Positions 1-6,958 of a stretch of DNA of 29,065 bases are shown one piece after another. Under the pieces are notes generated by a model that saw only the letters and a program-made list of their open reading frames with translations, was not told the DNA's origin and ran no database searches. This DNA is from Tetragenococcus sp041859945 (GTDB lineage Bacteria > Bacillota > Bacilli > Lactobacillales > Enterococcaceae), in assembly GCA_041859945.1 (NCBI GenBank), contig JBFLGC010000032.1, positions 1 through 29,065 of the forward strand. Reading direction: 5' to 3'. A program made the translations under genes and the position numbers. Position 1 is the first letter of the stretch. Each line of letters begins with the position of its first letter.

Positions 1-137
1 TCAGTGGCCACTTTAGTGGTTACTGAGAGTTTGAAGCTTGAAAGTTGTGAGACTTTAGGCTCACAACGGTTCCATGGCAGTCTTAAGCAAGACTACCTCG
101 TAGTGTAGCGATCTCTCAAATCGACCGTAAATTGTAA
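1..137 (-). repeat. Dispersed modular repeat, copy A (partial, cut by window start)
   Basis: Read on the minus strand this begins TTACAATTTACGGTCG at 137 and continues through the same order of short hairpins as the copies at 20013 and 28975. Visible pieces are the 8-bp stem GTTGTGAG/CTCACAAC (44-51 with 60-67), the stem AGTCTT/AAGACT around 81-97, and the start of the next hairpin with inner CCACT/AGTGG arms at 8-19. The copy continues to the left of the window. It lies just downstream of the gene ending at 174. No coding potential is seen. Confidence 0.85.
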
Positions 138-173
138 CCCATCGAGAAAAATCTCAATAACGGTTTATTTTCA

Positions 174-1226
174 TCATTCATTTCGAATGATGATAGCTTT
201 ACGATACAAGAAACTACTTGGATCTAGTTTTTCATTTTCGGATAAGATCTTTCTTGAGCGATAGTACGAGGACATCGGTAAACAGTCGTAAAGAGGGATA
301 CCGATGGGAGACATTTTTTCTAGCTTCAACTTATTCGAATCTGTCAGTTCCCAATGAGAGACTGAAGTATCGAAAGTGAGACCAAACATATTAGTTTGCT
401 TCATCTTTTTAACGACTTGCTTGCCATAATAGGATTGATTGCGATCGATATCGTTGCCCCAACGGAACAATTTTCGCGTACCAGCTGCTACTGCATACTC
501 CCATTGGTCTTCAGATAATAAATCAAATACTTGACTAGTTAGTTCCTTTTGCAAAGACTCGTGAGTGCAATTCGTATGAACATAAACACGATATTTTTCC
601 GAGTCATAATCTAACGAAGCATAAAAAACATCTTGGCAAAACAGCTCATCAGGAATCGAATGGATCAAGCGCTCATTTTGCTCGTTTACCTCATTTAAGG
701 CAGATTGAATCTCTGTTTGGATTTTTTTATAGTCACTTTCATTGCCTTCAAAAATGCCAGTGATCGTATCCAATAGGCCAATAAAACGGGTACCCGTGGG
801 AACTGCTTGGCGCTCTATCAACATCGGTGGTATGGCTACTTTACGCAAAGGACTAGTCGACTCATTGACGAAAATATCCCAATCTTCAGTTGTTTCTAAT
901 TGATAAGATTTTTTCAATTCTAAAAATTGAGGATCTTCTGAGATTGTTTTTCGATCCCAGACAGTCACCGGTAAGCCTTGCGTCCCTAGATCCCAACCTA
1001 AAATAGTTTCTTTATTGCCGGGAACTAAAACAAAAGGTTCCTCATCGATCTGACAAGTAAAAGTCCCACATTTGACGCCTGCAATTTGAAATTCTTGGTA
1101 TTCTACATTTGAGACTTTTTTTAAAGGACTGACAAAATACATCAAAACTTGACTGATCACTTGTACTTTTACTTCCATGGATAAATTTTTCCATTGACTC
1201 CATTCTAAAGCTTCAAAGAGATTCAC
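174..1226 (-). CDS. Uncharacterised protein with FGE/SUMF1-like C-terminal motif
   Basis: The protein has about 350 residues and a GTG start at 1226, chosen because GGGGA sits seven bases upstream; an ATG at 1244 would give six more residues but has no clear ribosome site. The N-terminal two thirds resemble nothing I can name with certainty. Near residue 245 the stretch SEDQWEYAVAAGTRKLFRWG matches the signature of the formylglycine-generating-enzyme/sulfatase-modifying fold (E-W-E-Y-A, then W-G), seen also in EgtB and PvdO families. The rest of that fold is short and the paired catalytic cysteines of true FGE are not evident, so enzymatic activity is doubtful. There is no signal peptide or membrane segment. 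It may belong to a Lactobacillales family annotated as DUF7278, but that is recollection, not something shown here. It is probably monocistronic and its 3' end lies 36 bp from repeat copy A. Confidence 0.7.
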   Translation of the reverse strand: MNLFEALEWSQWKNLSMEVKVQVISQVLMYFVSPLKKVSNVEYQEFQIAGVKCGTFTCQIDEEPFVLVPGNKETILGWDLGTQGLPVTVWDRKTISEDPQFLELKKSYQLETTEDWDIFVNESTSPLRKVAIPPMLIERQAVPTGTRFIGLLDTITGIFEGNESDYKKIQTEIQSALNEVNEQNERLIHSIPDELFCQDVFYASLDYDSEKYRVYVHTNCTHESLQKELTSQVFDLLSEDQWEYAVAAGTRKLFRWGNDIDRNQSYYGKQVVKKMKQTNMFGLTFDTSVSHWELTDSNKLKLEKMSPIGIPLYDCLPMSSYYRSRKILSENEKLDPSSFLYRKAIIIRNE

Positions 1227-1346
1227 GATCATTCCCCTTTTCATCTTGGTCTAATAGAATAAGTATACCATTTTTAGTTGTCAAACCAAATGGCAAAAAT
1301 AGTTTTTCACAAAAATTTCTGGTTTAGCTCCGTAGTATAAGATTCA

Positions 1347-1388
1347 ACTAAGTCTCGCTAAAGTAGAAAACCTTTAGCGAGACTTAGT
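1347..1388. terminator. Long hairpin downstream of the helicase gene
   Basis: ACTAAGTCTCGCTAAAG and its exact complement form a 17-bp stem with an 8-base loop, starting 2 bp after the helicase stop codon. No long T tract follows on either strand, so it may stabilise the 3' end or act as a weak terminator rather than a canonical one. Confidence 0.5.
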
Positions 1389-1390
1389 GG

Positions 1391-2734
1391 TCAGTAGGTT
1401 GATTTTTTCTTTTGCTTGCGTTTCGTTCTAGCTTCATTGCGCCGTTTGACTTTACGTTTTTCTTGATTGCTTTTTGTGATTTCTTGCTGGATTTTCTTTT
1501 TATAACCTGGTTTGACCTTTTTCTTTGATTTTTTTATCTTGCCGATCATTTGTGGATCTAACGGATCTTGCCCTTTTTCCCGTTCTTGACGACGATTGCG
1601 ACGATAAGTAGCCACGATTTTTCCAGCTTTGATTTCTTTTGGTAAAAAAGTAATCCCCATTTTTTCCAGGGCATCGATTTCTTTTTCTTCATTTGGCTCA
1701 TACATGGTGATCGCCGTTCCAGAAAGACCATTACGGCCTGTTCTACCCACCCGGTGAACAAAAAAGTCCAATTCTTTTGGTAACTGCGCATTGATGACCA
1801 AGGAAACACCCTCGATATCGATGCCACGTGCTGCTAAATCGGTAGCCACCACATATTGAAATTCTAAATTTTGTACTTGACGCATGACCCGTTTTCGTTC
1901 TCTTGAAGGAACATCACCATGGATCTTTGCCACCTTCAAGCCTTTATCTTTCAAATAGGTCGCAATTTCATCGACCCGAATTTTGGTATTGGCAAAAATA
2001 ATAGCTAGGTAAGGTTCTCCCATGGTCAATAATTGATAAATCAAGTGATCGGGATCCTTGCCTTTTGTTGAAATCAACCAATTATCGATCGTATTTGAAA
2101 TGACTGTCGTTGTAGGGATTTCTTCGATCTGAGGATTTTCTAAATATTTTTTTAAGAATGGTCGTAATTTTTCAGGAATCGTCGCTGAAAAGACTAAAAA
2201 TTGAGTGTCTTTAGCAAATCTTCCCGCAATTTGATCGACGACTGGTAAAAAACCGAGATCAAGTGCCATGTCAGCTTCATCGATCACAAAAGCAAAAGCT
2301 GTATGAACAAATAAAGCTTTCTCATTTACCAAGTCTAAGATCCGCCCTGGTGTTCCAATCACCACATGAGGTTGTTGCTTTTTAAGCCTAGTCACTTGAC
2401 GTTTCTTATCGGTTCCGCCAACCAAATTCATGACACGCACTGTATCTGAAAAAGCCGTGATCTGTTTTGTAGCTTGATAGATTTGGTCAGCTAATTCCCT
2501 ACTGGGAGCGGTAATAACAACTTGGACCTGATCGATCTGGCTATCGATCTTGTTTAGTAAAGGAAGCAAAAACGCGTGCGTCTTGCCACTCCCGGTTTGA
2601 GATTGGCCAACAACACTTTTCCCAGCTTGTACGATTGGGATGATTTTTTCTTGAATAGGTGTTGGTTCTAAAAAATCGTTATTTGCTAAAGCTTCATAAA
2701 TGAATGGCTTAAATTTAAATGATTCAAATGACAC
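1391..2734 (-). CDS. cshB: DEAD-box ATP-dependent RNA helicase (CshB-like)
   Basis: This 447-residue cytoplasmic RNA helicase should unwind short RNA duplexes during ribosome assembly or RNA decay, especially in the cold. In order there are a Q motif near residues 9-33 (ending PTPIQ), Walker A GQSQTGSGKT (43-52), PSREL (78-82), TPGR (128-131), the DEAD box (152-155), SAT (183-185), ARGID (302-306) and HRVGRTGR (327-334). The last 60 or so residues are very rich in Lys and Arg, as in CshB/YqfR-type helicases. The start is GTG with AGAAGG upstream. Length fits Bacillota CshB (about 440 residues). The exact paralogue name is inferred from size and tail; CshA-type proteins are longer. It stands alone, with a hairpin at its 3' end. 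Confidence 0.93.
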   Translation of the reverse strand: MSFESFKFKPFIYEALANNDFLEPTPIQEKIIPIVQAGKSVVGQSQTGSGKTHAFLLPLLNKIDSQIDQVQVVITAPSRELADQIYQATKQITAFSDTVRVMNLVGGTDKKRQVTRLKKQQPHVVIGTPGRILDLVNEKALFVHTAFAFVIDEADMALDLGFLPVVDQIAGRFAKDTQFLVFSATIPEKLRPFLKKYLENPQIEEIPTTTVISNTIDNWLISTKGKDPDHLIYQLLTMGEPYLAIIFANTKIRVDEIATYLKDKGLKVAKIHGDVPSRERKRVMRQVQNLEFQYVVATDLAARGIDIEGVSLVINAQLPKELDFFVHRVGRTGRNGLSGTAITMYEPNEEKEIDALEKMGITFLPKEIKAGKIVATYRRNRRQEREKGQDPLDPQMIGKIKKSKKKVKPGYKKKIQQEITKSNQEKRKVKRRNEARTKRKQKKKSTY

Positions 2735-2825
2735 AAGAACGCCTTCTTTCTATTGATTGCTTGAAAAGTATAGCATAATTTTAGTCAAATTCCTATCAAG
2801 ACTTGGATGAAGCCATAAAAATATT

Positions 2826-2853
2826 TTGAATTTTTGGGGTTTTGAAGTATGAT
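2826..2853 (+). promoter_or_regulatory. Putative promoter of the 107-residue membrane protein
   Basis: TTGAAT (2826-2831), a 16-bp spacer and TATGAT (2848-2853) lie 22 bp before the start codon. This is a sigma-A-like match by eye. Confidence 0.45.
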
Positions 2854-2875
2854 TGGATAGAGGAGGTGTGTTGGT

Positions 2876-3199
2876 ATGTTAAATGCGTTTTTTGCCTTTG
2901 GGGTCCCTACTTTTTTGGTTATCTTATACGTTGGTTTCGCTGTTTTCCGCAAGAAGTCTAACATTCCCTATTTAGGGATCGTATTATTTATTATTTCAGG
3001 TTTTCTTTCGGTTTTTAGCTTTCAGGTCCTGCAACAGGCCTATACAGAAATCAAAGAATCTTCAGAAACGGTGGTCGAAACAGTCTATGGTTATCCCTTA
3101 TTTCTATTATATATCCCCTTAGCTGTCGGCCTATTACTAATTTGCTTAAACATTTATCGTGGTTACAGAGAACTTAAAAAAGTGCGGTCACAAACATAA
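2876..3199 (+). CDS. Small membrane protein of unknown function
   Basis: The 107-residue product has three hydrophobic stretches (about residues 5-22, 32-51 and 74-94), with a short acidic/polar segment between the second and third and a basic C-terminus. It is probably a three-helix integral membrane protein. AGAGGAGGTG precedes the ATG at good spacing. I do not recognise the family. The TAA stop overlaps the AATA target duplication of the IS1182 element, so the gene is intact but has been separated from its terminator, which now lies 1.5 kb further on (4699-4753). Its transcript is therefore expected to run into the transposase. Confidence 0.7.
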   Translation: MLNAFFAFGVPTFLVILYVGFAVFRKKSNIPYLGIVLFIISGFLSVFSFQVLQQAYTEIKESSETVVETVYGYPLFLLYIPLAVGLLLICLNIYRGYRELKKVRSQT

Positions 3200-3271
3200 T
3201 AGAGCTAATTTCATAATTTTTAGGCATCCTCAGCTATTGATATATCAATGATTTAAAAACAACGAAAAAAA

Positions 3272-3336
3272 GAACCTCCCCATATGTTACAATTATGGTG
3301 TCGACTAAGACGAGTAATCACATGGAGGGGTTCCCT
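3272..3336 (+). promoter_or_regulatory. IS1182 transposase leader: RBS-covering hairpin and in-frame leader codons
   Basis: GAACCTCCCCAT (3272-3283) pairs with ATGGAGGGGTTC (3322-3333), with one G-T wobble and one mismatch. The right arm holds the GGAGGGG ribosome site of the transposase. Between the arms an ATG at 3295 opens an in-frame reading M-V-S-T-K-T-S-N-H that runs into the transposase ATG at 3337. Such hairpins are known to limit transposase translation from read-through transcripts. The leader codons closely match those of the ISL3 element at 14886. Confidence 0.65.
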
Positions 3337-4623
3337 ATGACTATTATACAACAACCGACGCTTTTTGACATTGATATTTTAGAAACTTTAGATATTCAAG
3401 AAAAATATCAAGAGATTTTCTCCCCAGTTCAAATGCATAAACTCGTGAATTTATTTTCCAAAAATACGACCGTTGGTCATCCTGTTGATATCAACTACGC
3501 AGCGGTCATTCGCTCAATCATGGCACGATTCTATGAAAAAATCGATACACAGAAAGCCTTGATCAGTCGTTTAAATAGTGATCTACGATTTAAGCTAAGT
3601 TTAGGCTTTCTGTATTCTGAACCAGTCCCGTCAGAAGCCACCTATTCACGAGTTATGAAGACACTGTCTCAAAATCTTGAGCTACTTGAGGAAATCAACG
3701 TTGATTTTTTACAGATCATTCAAGATGAATTTGATATTTTTGAAGAAAACGTGGCTTACGATGCGACTGCCATTGAAGCACGGACAAAACATAAAAAGAC
3801 CGAGAATCCAAGACTTCCAGCTACCCAAGATCAACGCAAAATGTCTACAGAAGAGATTTTAGCGACCATCCCAACCTACCCTTCATGGGGTGTAAAGAAA
3901 AATAGTAAGGGGAAAAATACTTACTGGTTCGGCTATAAAGCTACCTTAGCCGTAACGACTCAATCACAATATATTTTACAAATGTTGATTTCTTCGGCAT
4001 TTACAGCCGACGTAAGTGTGGTTATTCCAGTTATCCGAAAGACTCATGAATTGACGCATTCTTTTAAAACTGAAGACCATTATCATGAAGGAAAGCACCA
4101 TGGGTGCTTGGATAAAGGCTATGATGCGCAAGCTATCTATGAAGAGATGCATGAGGTGCACATTGAGCCAATCATTGACATGAAACAGCTAGCCGAAAAT
4201 GATGGTGAAATCGATGAAAACTGTGCTCCCACTTGTCTTTTGGAGTATGGCTACAGCTATGATAGTTACGATAAACGCTATAATGCACTAAAATACATTC
4301 GTCCTGAAGCTCACTGTCGGGAATGTCCTCTTCGAAATGAAGGTTTATGTCAAAAAGTAATCAAGATCAAGCAAGAAACAAGCTCTAGAATGTATAACCG
4401 TCCCGCAAGGGGTACCTTATCTTGGCAAAAAATCTATAATCAACGAAGTAGTGTAGAACGTGTCAATGCCTATTTAAAAGACTCTTATCAACTGAACCAA
4501 ACAAGATTTTATAAACATAAACATGCACATGCTGAATTTTTATTAATGCAACTAGCATACAATGCTAAAACCTTTGCCACACAACGATTAAACAAGAAAA
4601 ATAAAAAAGAAATAGCTGCTTGA
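3337..4623 (+). CDS. IS1182-family DDE transposase
   Basis: The 428-residue transposase catalyses cut or copy movement of the surrounding element. The start at 3337 has GGAGGGG upstream; an in-frame ATG at 3295 would add 14 residues. The N-terminal domain is of the DUF772 type common to IS5/IS1182-like enzymes. Candidate catalytic acids are the Asp in YDATAIEART, the Asp in DKGYDAQAIYEE and the Glu in QRSSVERVNAY. A C-x2-C type cluster (HCRECPLRNEGLC) precedes the last acid, as is usual in this family. Residues 6-10 read QPTLF, which fits the sliding-clamp-binding consensus Q-x-x-L-F. The frame is uninterrupted. A short inverted repeat (4623-4651) overlaps the stop codon. Confidence 0.95.
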   Translation: MTIIQQPTLFDIDILETLDIQEKYQEIFSPVQMHKLVNLFSKNTTVGHPVDINYAAVIRSIMARFYEKIDTQKALISRLNSDLRFKLSLGFLYSEPVPSEATYSRVMKTLSQNLELLEEINVDFLQIIQDEFDIFEENVAYDATAIEARTKHKKTENPRLPATQDQRKMSTEEILATIPTYPSWGVKKNSKGKNTYWFGYKATLAVTTQSQYILQMLISSAFTADVSVVIPVIRKTHELTHSFKTEDHYHEGKHHGCLDKGYDAQAIYEEMHEVHIEPIIDMKQLAENDGEIDENCAPTCLLEYGYSYDSYDKRYNALKYIRPEAHCRECPLRNEGLCQKVIKIKQETSSRMYNRPARGTLSWQKIYNQRSSVERVNAYLKDSYQLNQTRFYKHKHAHAEFLLMQLAYNAKTFATQRLNKKNKKEIAA

Positions 4624-4698
4624 TTTTCAAAAAATTTGATATTTTGAAAATTGGACAAGTGTTTACTTTTTTAAAAAAGGCAATTATGAAATTAGCTC

Positions 4699-4753
4699 AA
4701 TAAAAAGATGTCTTTATTTTAATGGAGAACCCAAATAAAGACATCTTTTTATT
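4699..4753. terminator. Bidirectional Rho-independent terminator, now displaced by the IS
   Basis: A 21-bp perfect stem (4699-4719 with 4733-4753) with A/T-rich outer arms gives a T tract on both strands. Before the IS arrived, the left arm began at the stop codon of the gene at 2876-3199, and the right arm ends in the stop codon of the gene at 4752. It would have served both convergent genes. Confidence 0.88.
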
Positions 4754-5111
4754 ATAAATCAATAAATTCGTAGTAACGGATCCGCATATCATCATTTGCA
4801 GCAAGCGTGGCTAAAGTATTCAGGTCTAAAAGAACAAAACCTTCTTTTACTCGTAAATAAAGATTGTCTTCTAAAGCAGACTCGATGTAAGTCAAAAGTT
4901 CCTCTTCATCTCCTTTGACTTCCTGATCGATGCTTTTCACTTGTTGTAAAATCTTTGGGTCCCTGAGTATAAAGTAACACTTATCATATTTATAAACGAC
5001 GACTTCGTATGCTCGATTTGGCAGTTTCGTTTGAATGACAAAAAGGCACTCAAATACATTAGGTATCACCATGGCTAACTCATCTGCTTTTAACTTATAC
5101 TGATAAAACAT
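4752..5111 (-). CDS. Conserved-looking small protein of unknown function
   Basis: The product is 119 residues starting MFYQYKLKAD. The ATG at 5111 is preferred because GAGGTGGGG lies just upstream; a GTG at 5129 would add six residues encoded by that same purine-rich ribosome site. The protein is soluble, mixed alpha/beta in appearance, acidic, with no signal peptide and no motif I can name. TATAAT at 5134-5139 on the minus strand is a plausible -10 about 23 bp upstream. The gene converges on the 107-residue membrane protein and ends inside the shared terminator stem. Function is unknown. Confidence 0.65.
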   Translation of the reverse strand: MFYQYKLKADELAMVIPNVFECLFVIQTKLPNRAYEVVVYKYDKCYFILRDPKILQQVKSIDQEVKGDEEELLTYIESALEDNLYLRVKEGFVLLDLNTLATLAANDDMRIRYYEFIDL

Positions 5112-5273
5112 TCCTCTTCCCCACCTCACTTATATTATATAAGAAATTCCGTGAAAAAGATACTAGAGACACTTAGTCGTATTTATTTTTAGGTAACAAC
5201 AAGTCTCACCTAAAAGTTAGTCAATAGCAATCAACATTTGTTTTCTGCCCGAAATGATCGATCCGTTTTTGCG
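5112..5273. other. Intergenic stretch before repeat copy D
   Basis: This part of a 627-bp gene-free region (5112-5738) holds the likely promoter of the gene ending at 4752 (TATAAT on the minus strand, 5134-5139) and an orphan hairpin TTTTAGGT/ACCTAAAA at 5187-5215 with a 13-base loop. Nothing else is recognised. Confidence 0.4.
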
Positions 5274-5620
5274 TTACAATTCACGGCGGAATCAGTTAAA
5301 AAAATAAAATTTATGCCATTTGGTTTCTTAAATGAGCAATTTAACCCGTTTGAACGGGTTAAATTGCTAGCGACACGAATGTGGCTGCGACGTCGCTGTG
5401 AAAGAGGAGCTAATGTGAATTGTTTTGAATCACTACGATTGGCTCGCTTAACGAGGCAGAGTAGATGATGAAAAATACCTACTTTGTACTGTGACTGAGT
5501 GCTTTAGCATTCAGTCATGAAGTTTGGCAGACCTGAGACCATGGCTCAAGTCTGTCCCACAGCAGACAGTAGCAGACACACAGCTAAAGTATAGCGCTCA
5601 AATTCAGCCGTGAATTGTAA
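5274..5620 (-). repeat. Dispersed modular repeat, copy D (complete monomer)
   Basis: The element is 347 bp and ends in near-perfect 19-bp inverted repeats (TTACAATTCACGGC... at 5274, complement ending at 5620). Read on the minus strand its parts are: an arm with hairpins (5519-5620, stem GACCTGAG/CTCAAGTC), a 12-bp hairpin with loop TTTA (5491-5518), module X (about 5412-5483) and module Y (about 5295-5411). Module Y contains a perfect 16-bp palindrome around 5335-5368. The same modules occur in copy B at 20013. No transposase and no convincing ORF are present. It resembles a MITE-like or structured intergenic repeat. No clear target duplication is seen. Confidence 0.85.
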
Positions 5621-5738
5621 TGTTTTGCAAGTAGGTGGATTCTCACAAAGTTGGCTCAGTTGTTAAAATATCTTAGGCCTGTAGAGCACCCCCAAATAAC
5701 AGTGCTCACTTGACTCTTTTTAGAGCAAATAATAGCTG
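5621..5738. other. Intergenic stretch between repeat copy D and rlmL
   Basis: It contains a 6-bp hairpin GAGCAC/GTGCTC (5684-5707) downstream of rlmL without a T tract. No gene or clear terminator is seen. Confidence 0.35.
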
Positions 5739-6887
5739 CTACTTTCTCTTGTGTCCCCAAAATTGGAAATAATCCGTTCGTAAACTACCGTTATAAAGTT
5801 TCCGTTTTTTGGTGGCTCTTTGTCCATAATGGGTCTCAAAAGTCAGGTCGCTCGTCAAGATATACTTGCTCCAAGTTGTAAGTGGTGCAAAAACTTGGCC
5901 CATTTCTTTATAAAGAGCTTGCACTTGTTTTTCATCGCCTAAACGTTCTCCATAAGGCGGGTTAGTCACAATAACGCCATTTTCTTTGTCCGTCTTGAAA
6001 TCTTTGAGCGCTTGTTGCTTGAACTTGATCGAATCACCTAAACCCACTTCTTCAGCATTTTGGTGCGCAATATTAATCATTTGTTGATTGATGTCATAGC
6101 CAGTAATATCCAAAACTTTATCATAGTCAGCCTGCAGATCAGCTTGCGCACGTACTTGCTCAAAAATATCAGTGGTAAACCAATCCCAGGTCTCACAGGT
6201 GAATTCGCGGTTAAAACCTGGTGCAATGTTGTGACCAATAAGAGCCGCTTCGATACATAAGGTGCCCGAGCCACACATAGGGTCAATAAAGGGCCGATCA
6301 GGGTGCCAATTCGTCAATTCGATCAAAGCAGCCGCCATATTTTCCTTTAACGGAGCCTCGCCTTTTGCGATCCGATAGCCCCGTTTGAATAAACTGGGCC
6401 CTGTCGTATCGAGCGTCACCATGACATGATCTTTAAGAAGGGCCACTTCTAATTTATACAAGGCGCCAGTTTCTGGAAAAGGAACCGAGGCCGGTCGGTG
6501 GTAGTAAGTCCGTAAACGTTCCACAATGGCTTTTTTCGTGATCGATTGGCAATCAGGTGTGCTATAGAGTTTGGATTTGATCGACTTACCTTCAACAGGA
6601 AAACAAGCATCTAAAGGCAGATAGTCTTCCCAAGGCATTGCTTTCACTTTTTCAAAAAGCTCATCAAACGTATAAGCATCAAATTCTCCGACAACGATTT
6701 TAACCCGATCAGCCGTCCGTAGCCAGAGATTCGTTTGGGCGATCACAGCCATGGTCCCTTCAAAACGGGCCCGACCATTTTCAATCTTACAAGCAATGTC
6801 TCTATTCCGTAATTCTTTGCCTACTAAAGCTTCGATCCCACTTGCACACGTTGCCACTAGCTCAAAAACGTGCTCTTTTTCTATCAT
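5739..6887 (-). CDS. rlmL: 23S rRNA guanine-N2 methyltransferase, THUMP domain (RlmL/YpsC family)
   Basis: The 382-residue enzyme uses S-adenosylmethionine to methylate a guanine in 23S rRNA. The first 165 residues form the ferredoxin-like/THUMP RNA-binding region. The Rossmann methyltransferase follows, with the SAM-binding DPMCGSGT (202-209) and the catalytic NPPYGERLG beginning at 309. Bacillota members consist of this single unit, whereas E. coli RlmL carries an extra C-terminal methyltransferase. AAGGAGAAAC precedes the ATG. The gene sits just downstream of rnpB on the same strand, the order also known from Bacillus subtilis (gpsB-rnpB-ypsC). The exact guanine modified is inferred from the family. 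Confidence 0.93.
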   Translation of the reverse strand: MIEKEHVFELVATCASGIEALVGKELRNRDIACKIENGRARFEGTMAVIAQTNLWLRTADRVKIVVGEFDAYTFDELFEKVKAMPWEDYLPLDACFPVEGKSIKSKLYSTPDCQSITKKAIVERLRTYYHRPASVPFPETGALYKLEVALLKDHVMVTLDTTGPSLFKRGYRIAKGEAPLKENMAAALIELTNWHPDRPFIDPMCGSGTLCIEAALIGHNIAPGFNREFTCETWDWFTTDIFEQVRAQADLQADYDKVLDITGYDINQQMINIAHQNAEEVGLGDSIKFKQQALKDFKTDKENGVIVTNPPYGERLGDEKQVQALYKEMGQVFAPLTTWSKYILTSDLTFETHYGQRATKKRKLYNGSLRTDYFQFWGHKRK

Positions 6888-6921
6888 GGTCCGTTTCTCC
6901 TTTTGACTTTAAAATTGTGCT

Positions 6922-6948
6922 AAAAAAAGCCTCCCTTTACGGAAGGCA
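6922..6948 (-). terminator. Terminator of rnpB
   Basis: On the minus strand GCCTTCC and GGGAGGC form a 7-bp stem (one G-T pair) followed by seven Ts, just after the RNase P RNA 3' end. Confidence 0.85.
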
Positions 6949-6958
6949 TCCCTGATTC

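Larger units (their letters stand above)
3202..4698 (+). mobile_element. IS1182-family insertion sequence, complete
   Basis: The element is 1497 bp, bounded by 17-bp inverted repeats GAGCTAATTTCATAATT (3202-3218 and the complement at 4682-4698) and flanked by a 4-bp direct repeat AATA (3198-3201 and 4699-4702). It carries one intact transposase gene, so it looks recently inserted and potentially active. The target is the first four bases of a 21-bp terminator stem. The leader before the transposase contains a hairpin over the ribosome site (described separately). Confidence 0.93.

Noticed and set aside
1558..1827. 89-codon open frame within the helicase gene
   Set aside because: It is a shifted-frame shadow of the RNA helicase coding sequence.
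5230..5245. SOS-box-like CAACATTTGTTTTC resembling the lexA site
   Set aside because: It lacks the key G of CGAAC, lies outside any promoter and has no gene downstream.
5238..5468. 76-codon open frame across repeat copy D
   Set aside because: It begins outside the repeat, runs through palindromic repeat DNA, has no ribosome site and is not kept open in copy B.
5551..5580. GCAGAC direct repeats in the repeat arm, considered as a CRISPR-like or iteron array
   Set aside because: There are only two units about ten bases apart, they belong to the conserved arm of the repeat family, and there are no spacers or cas genes.
5684..5707. GAGCAC/GTGCTC hairpin after rlmL as a terminator
   Set aside because: The stem is only six pairs with no T tract on the minus strand.
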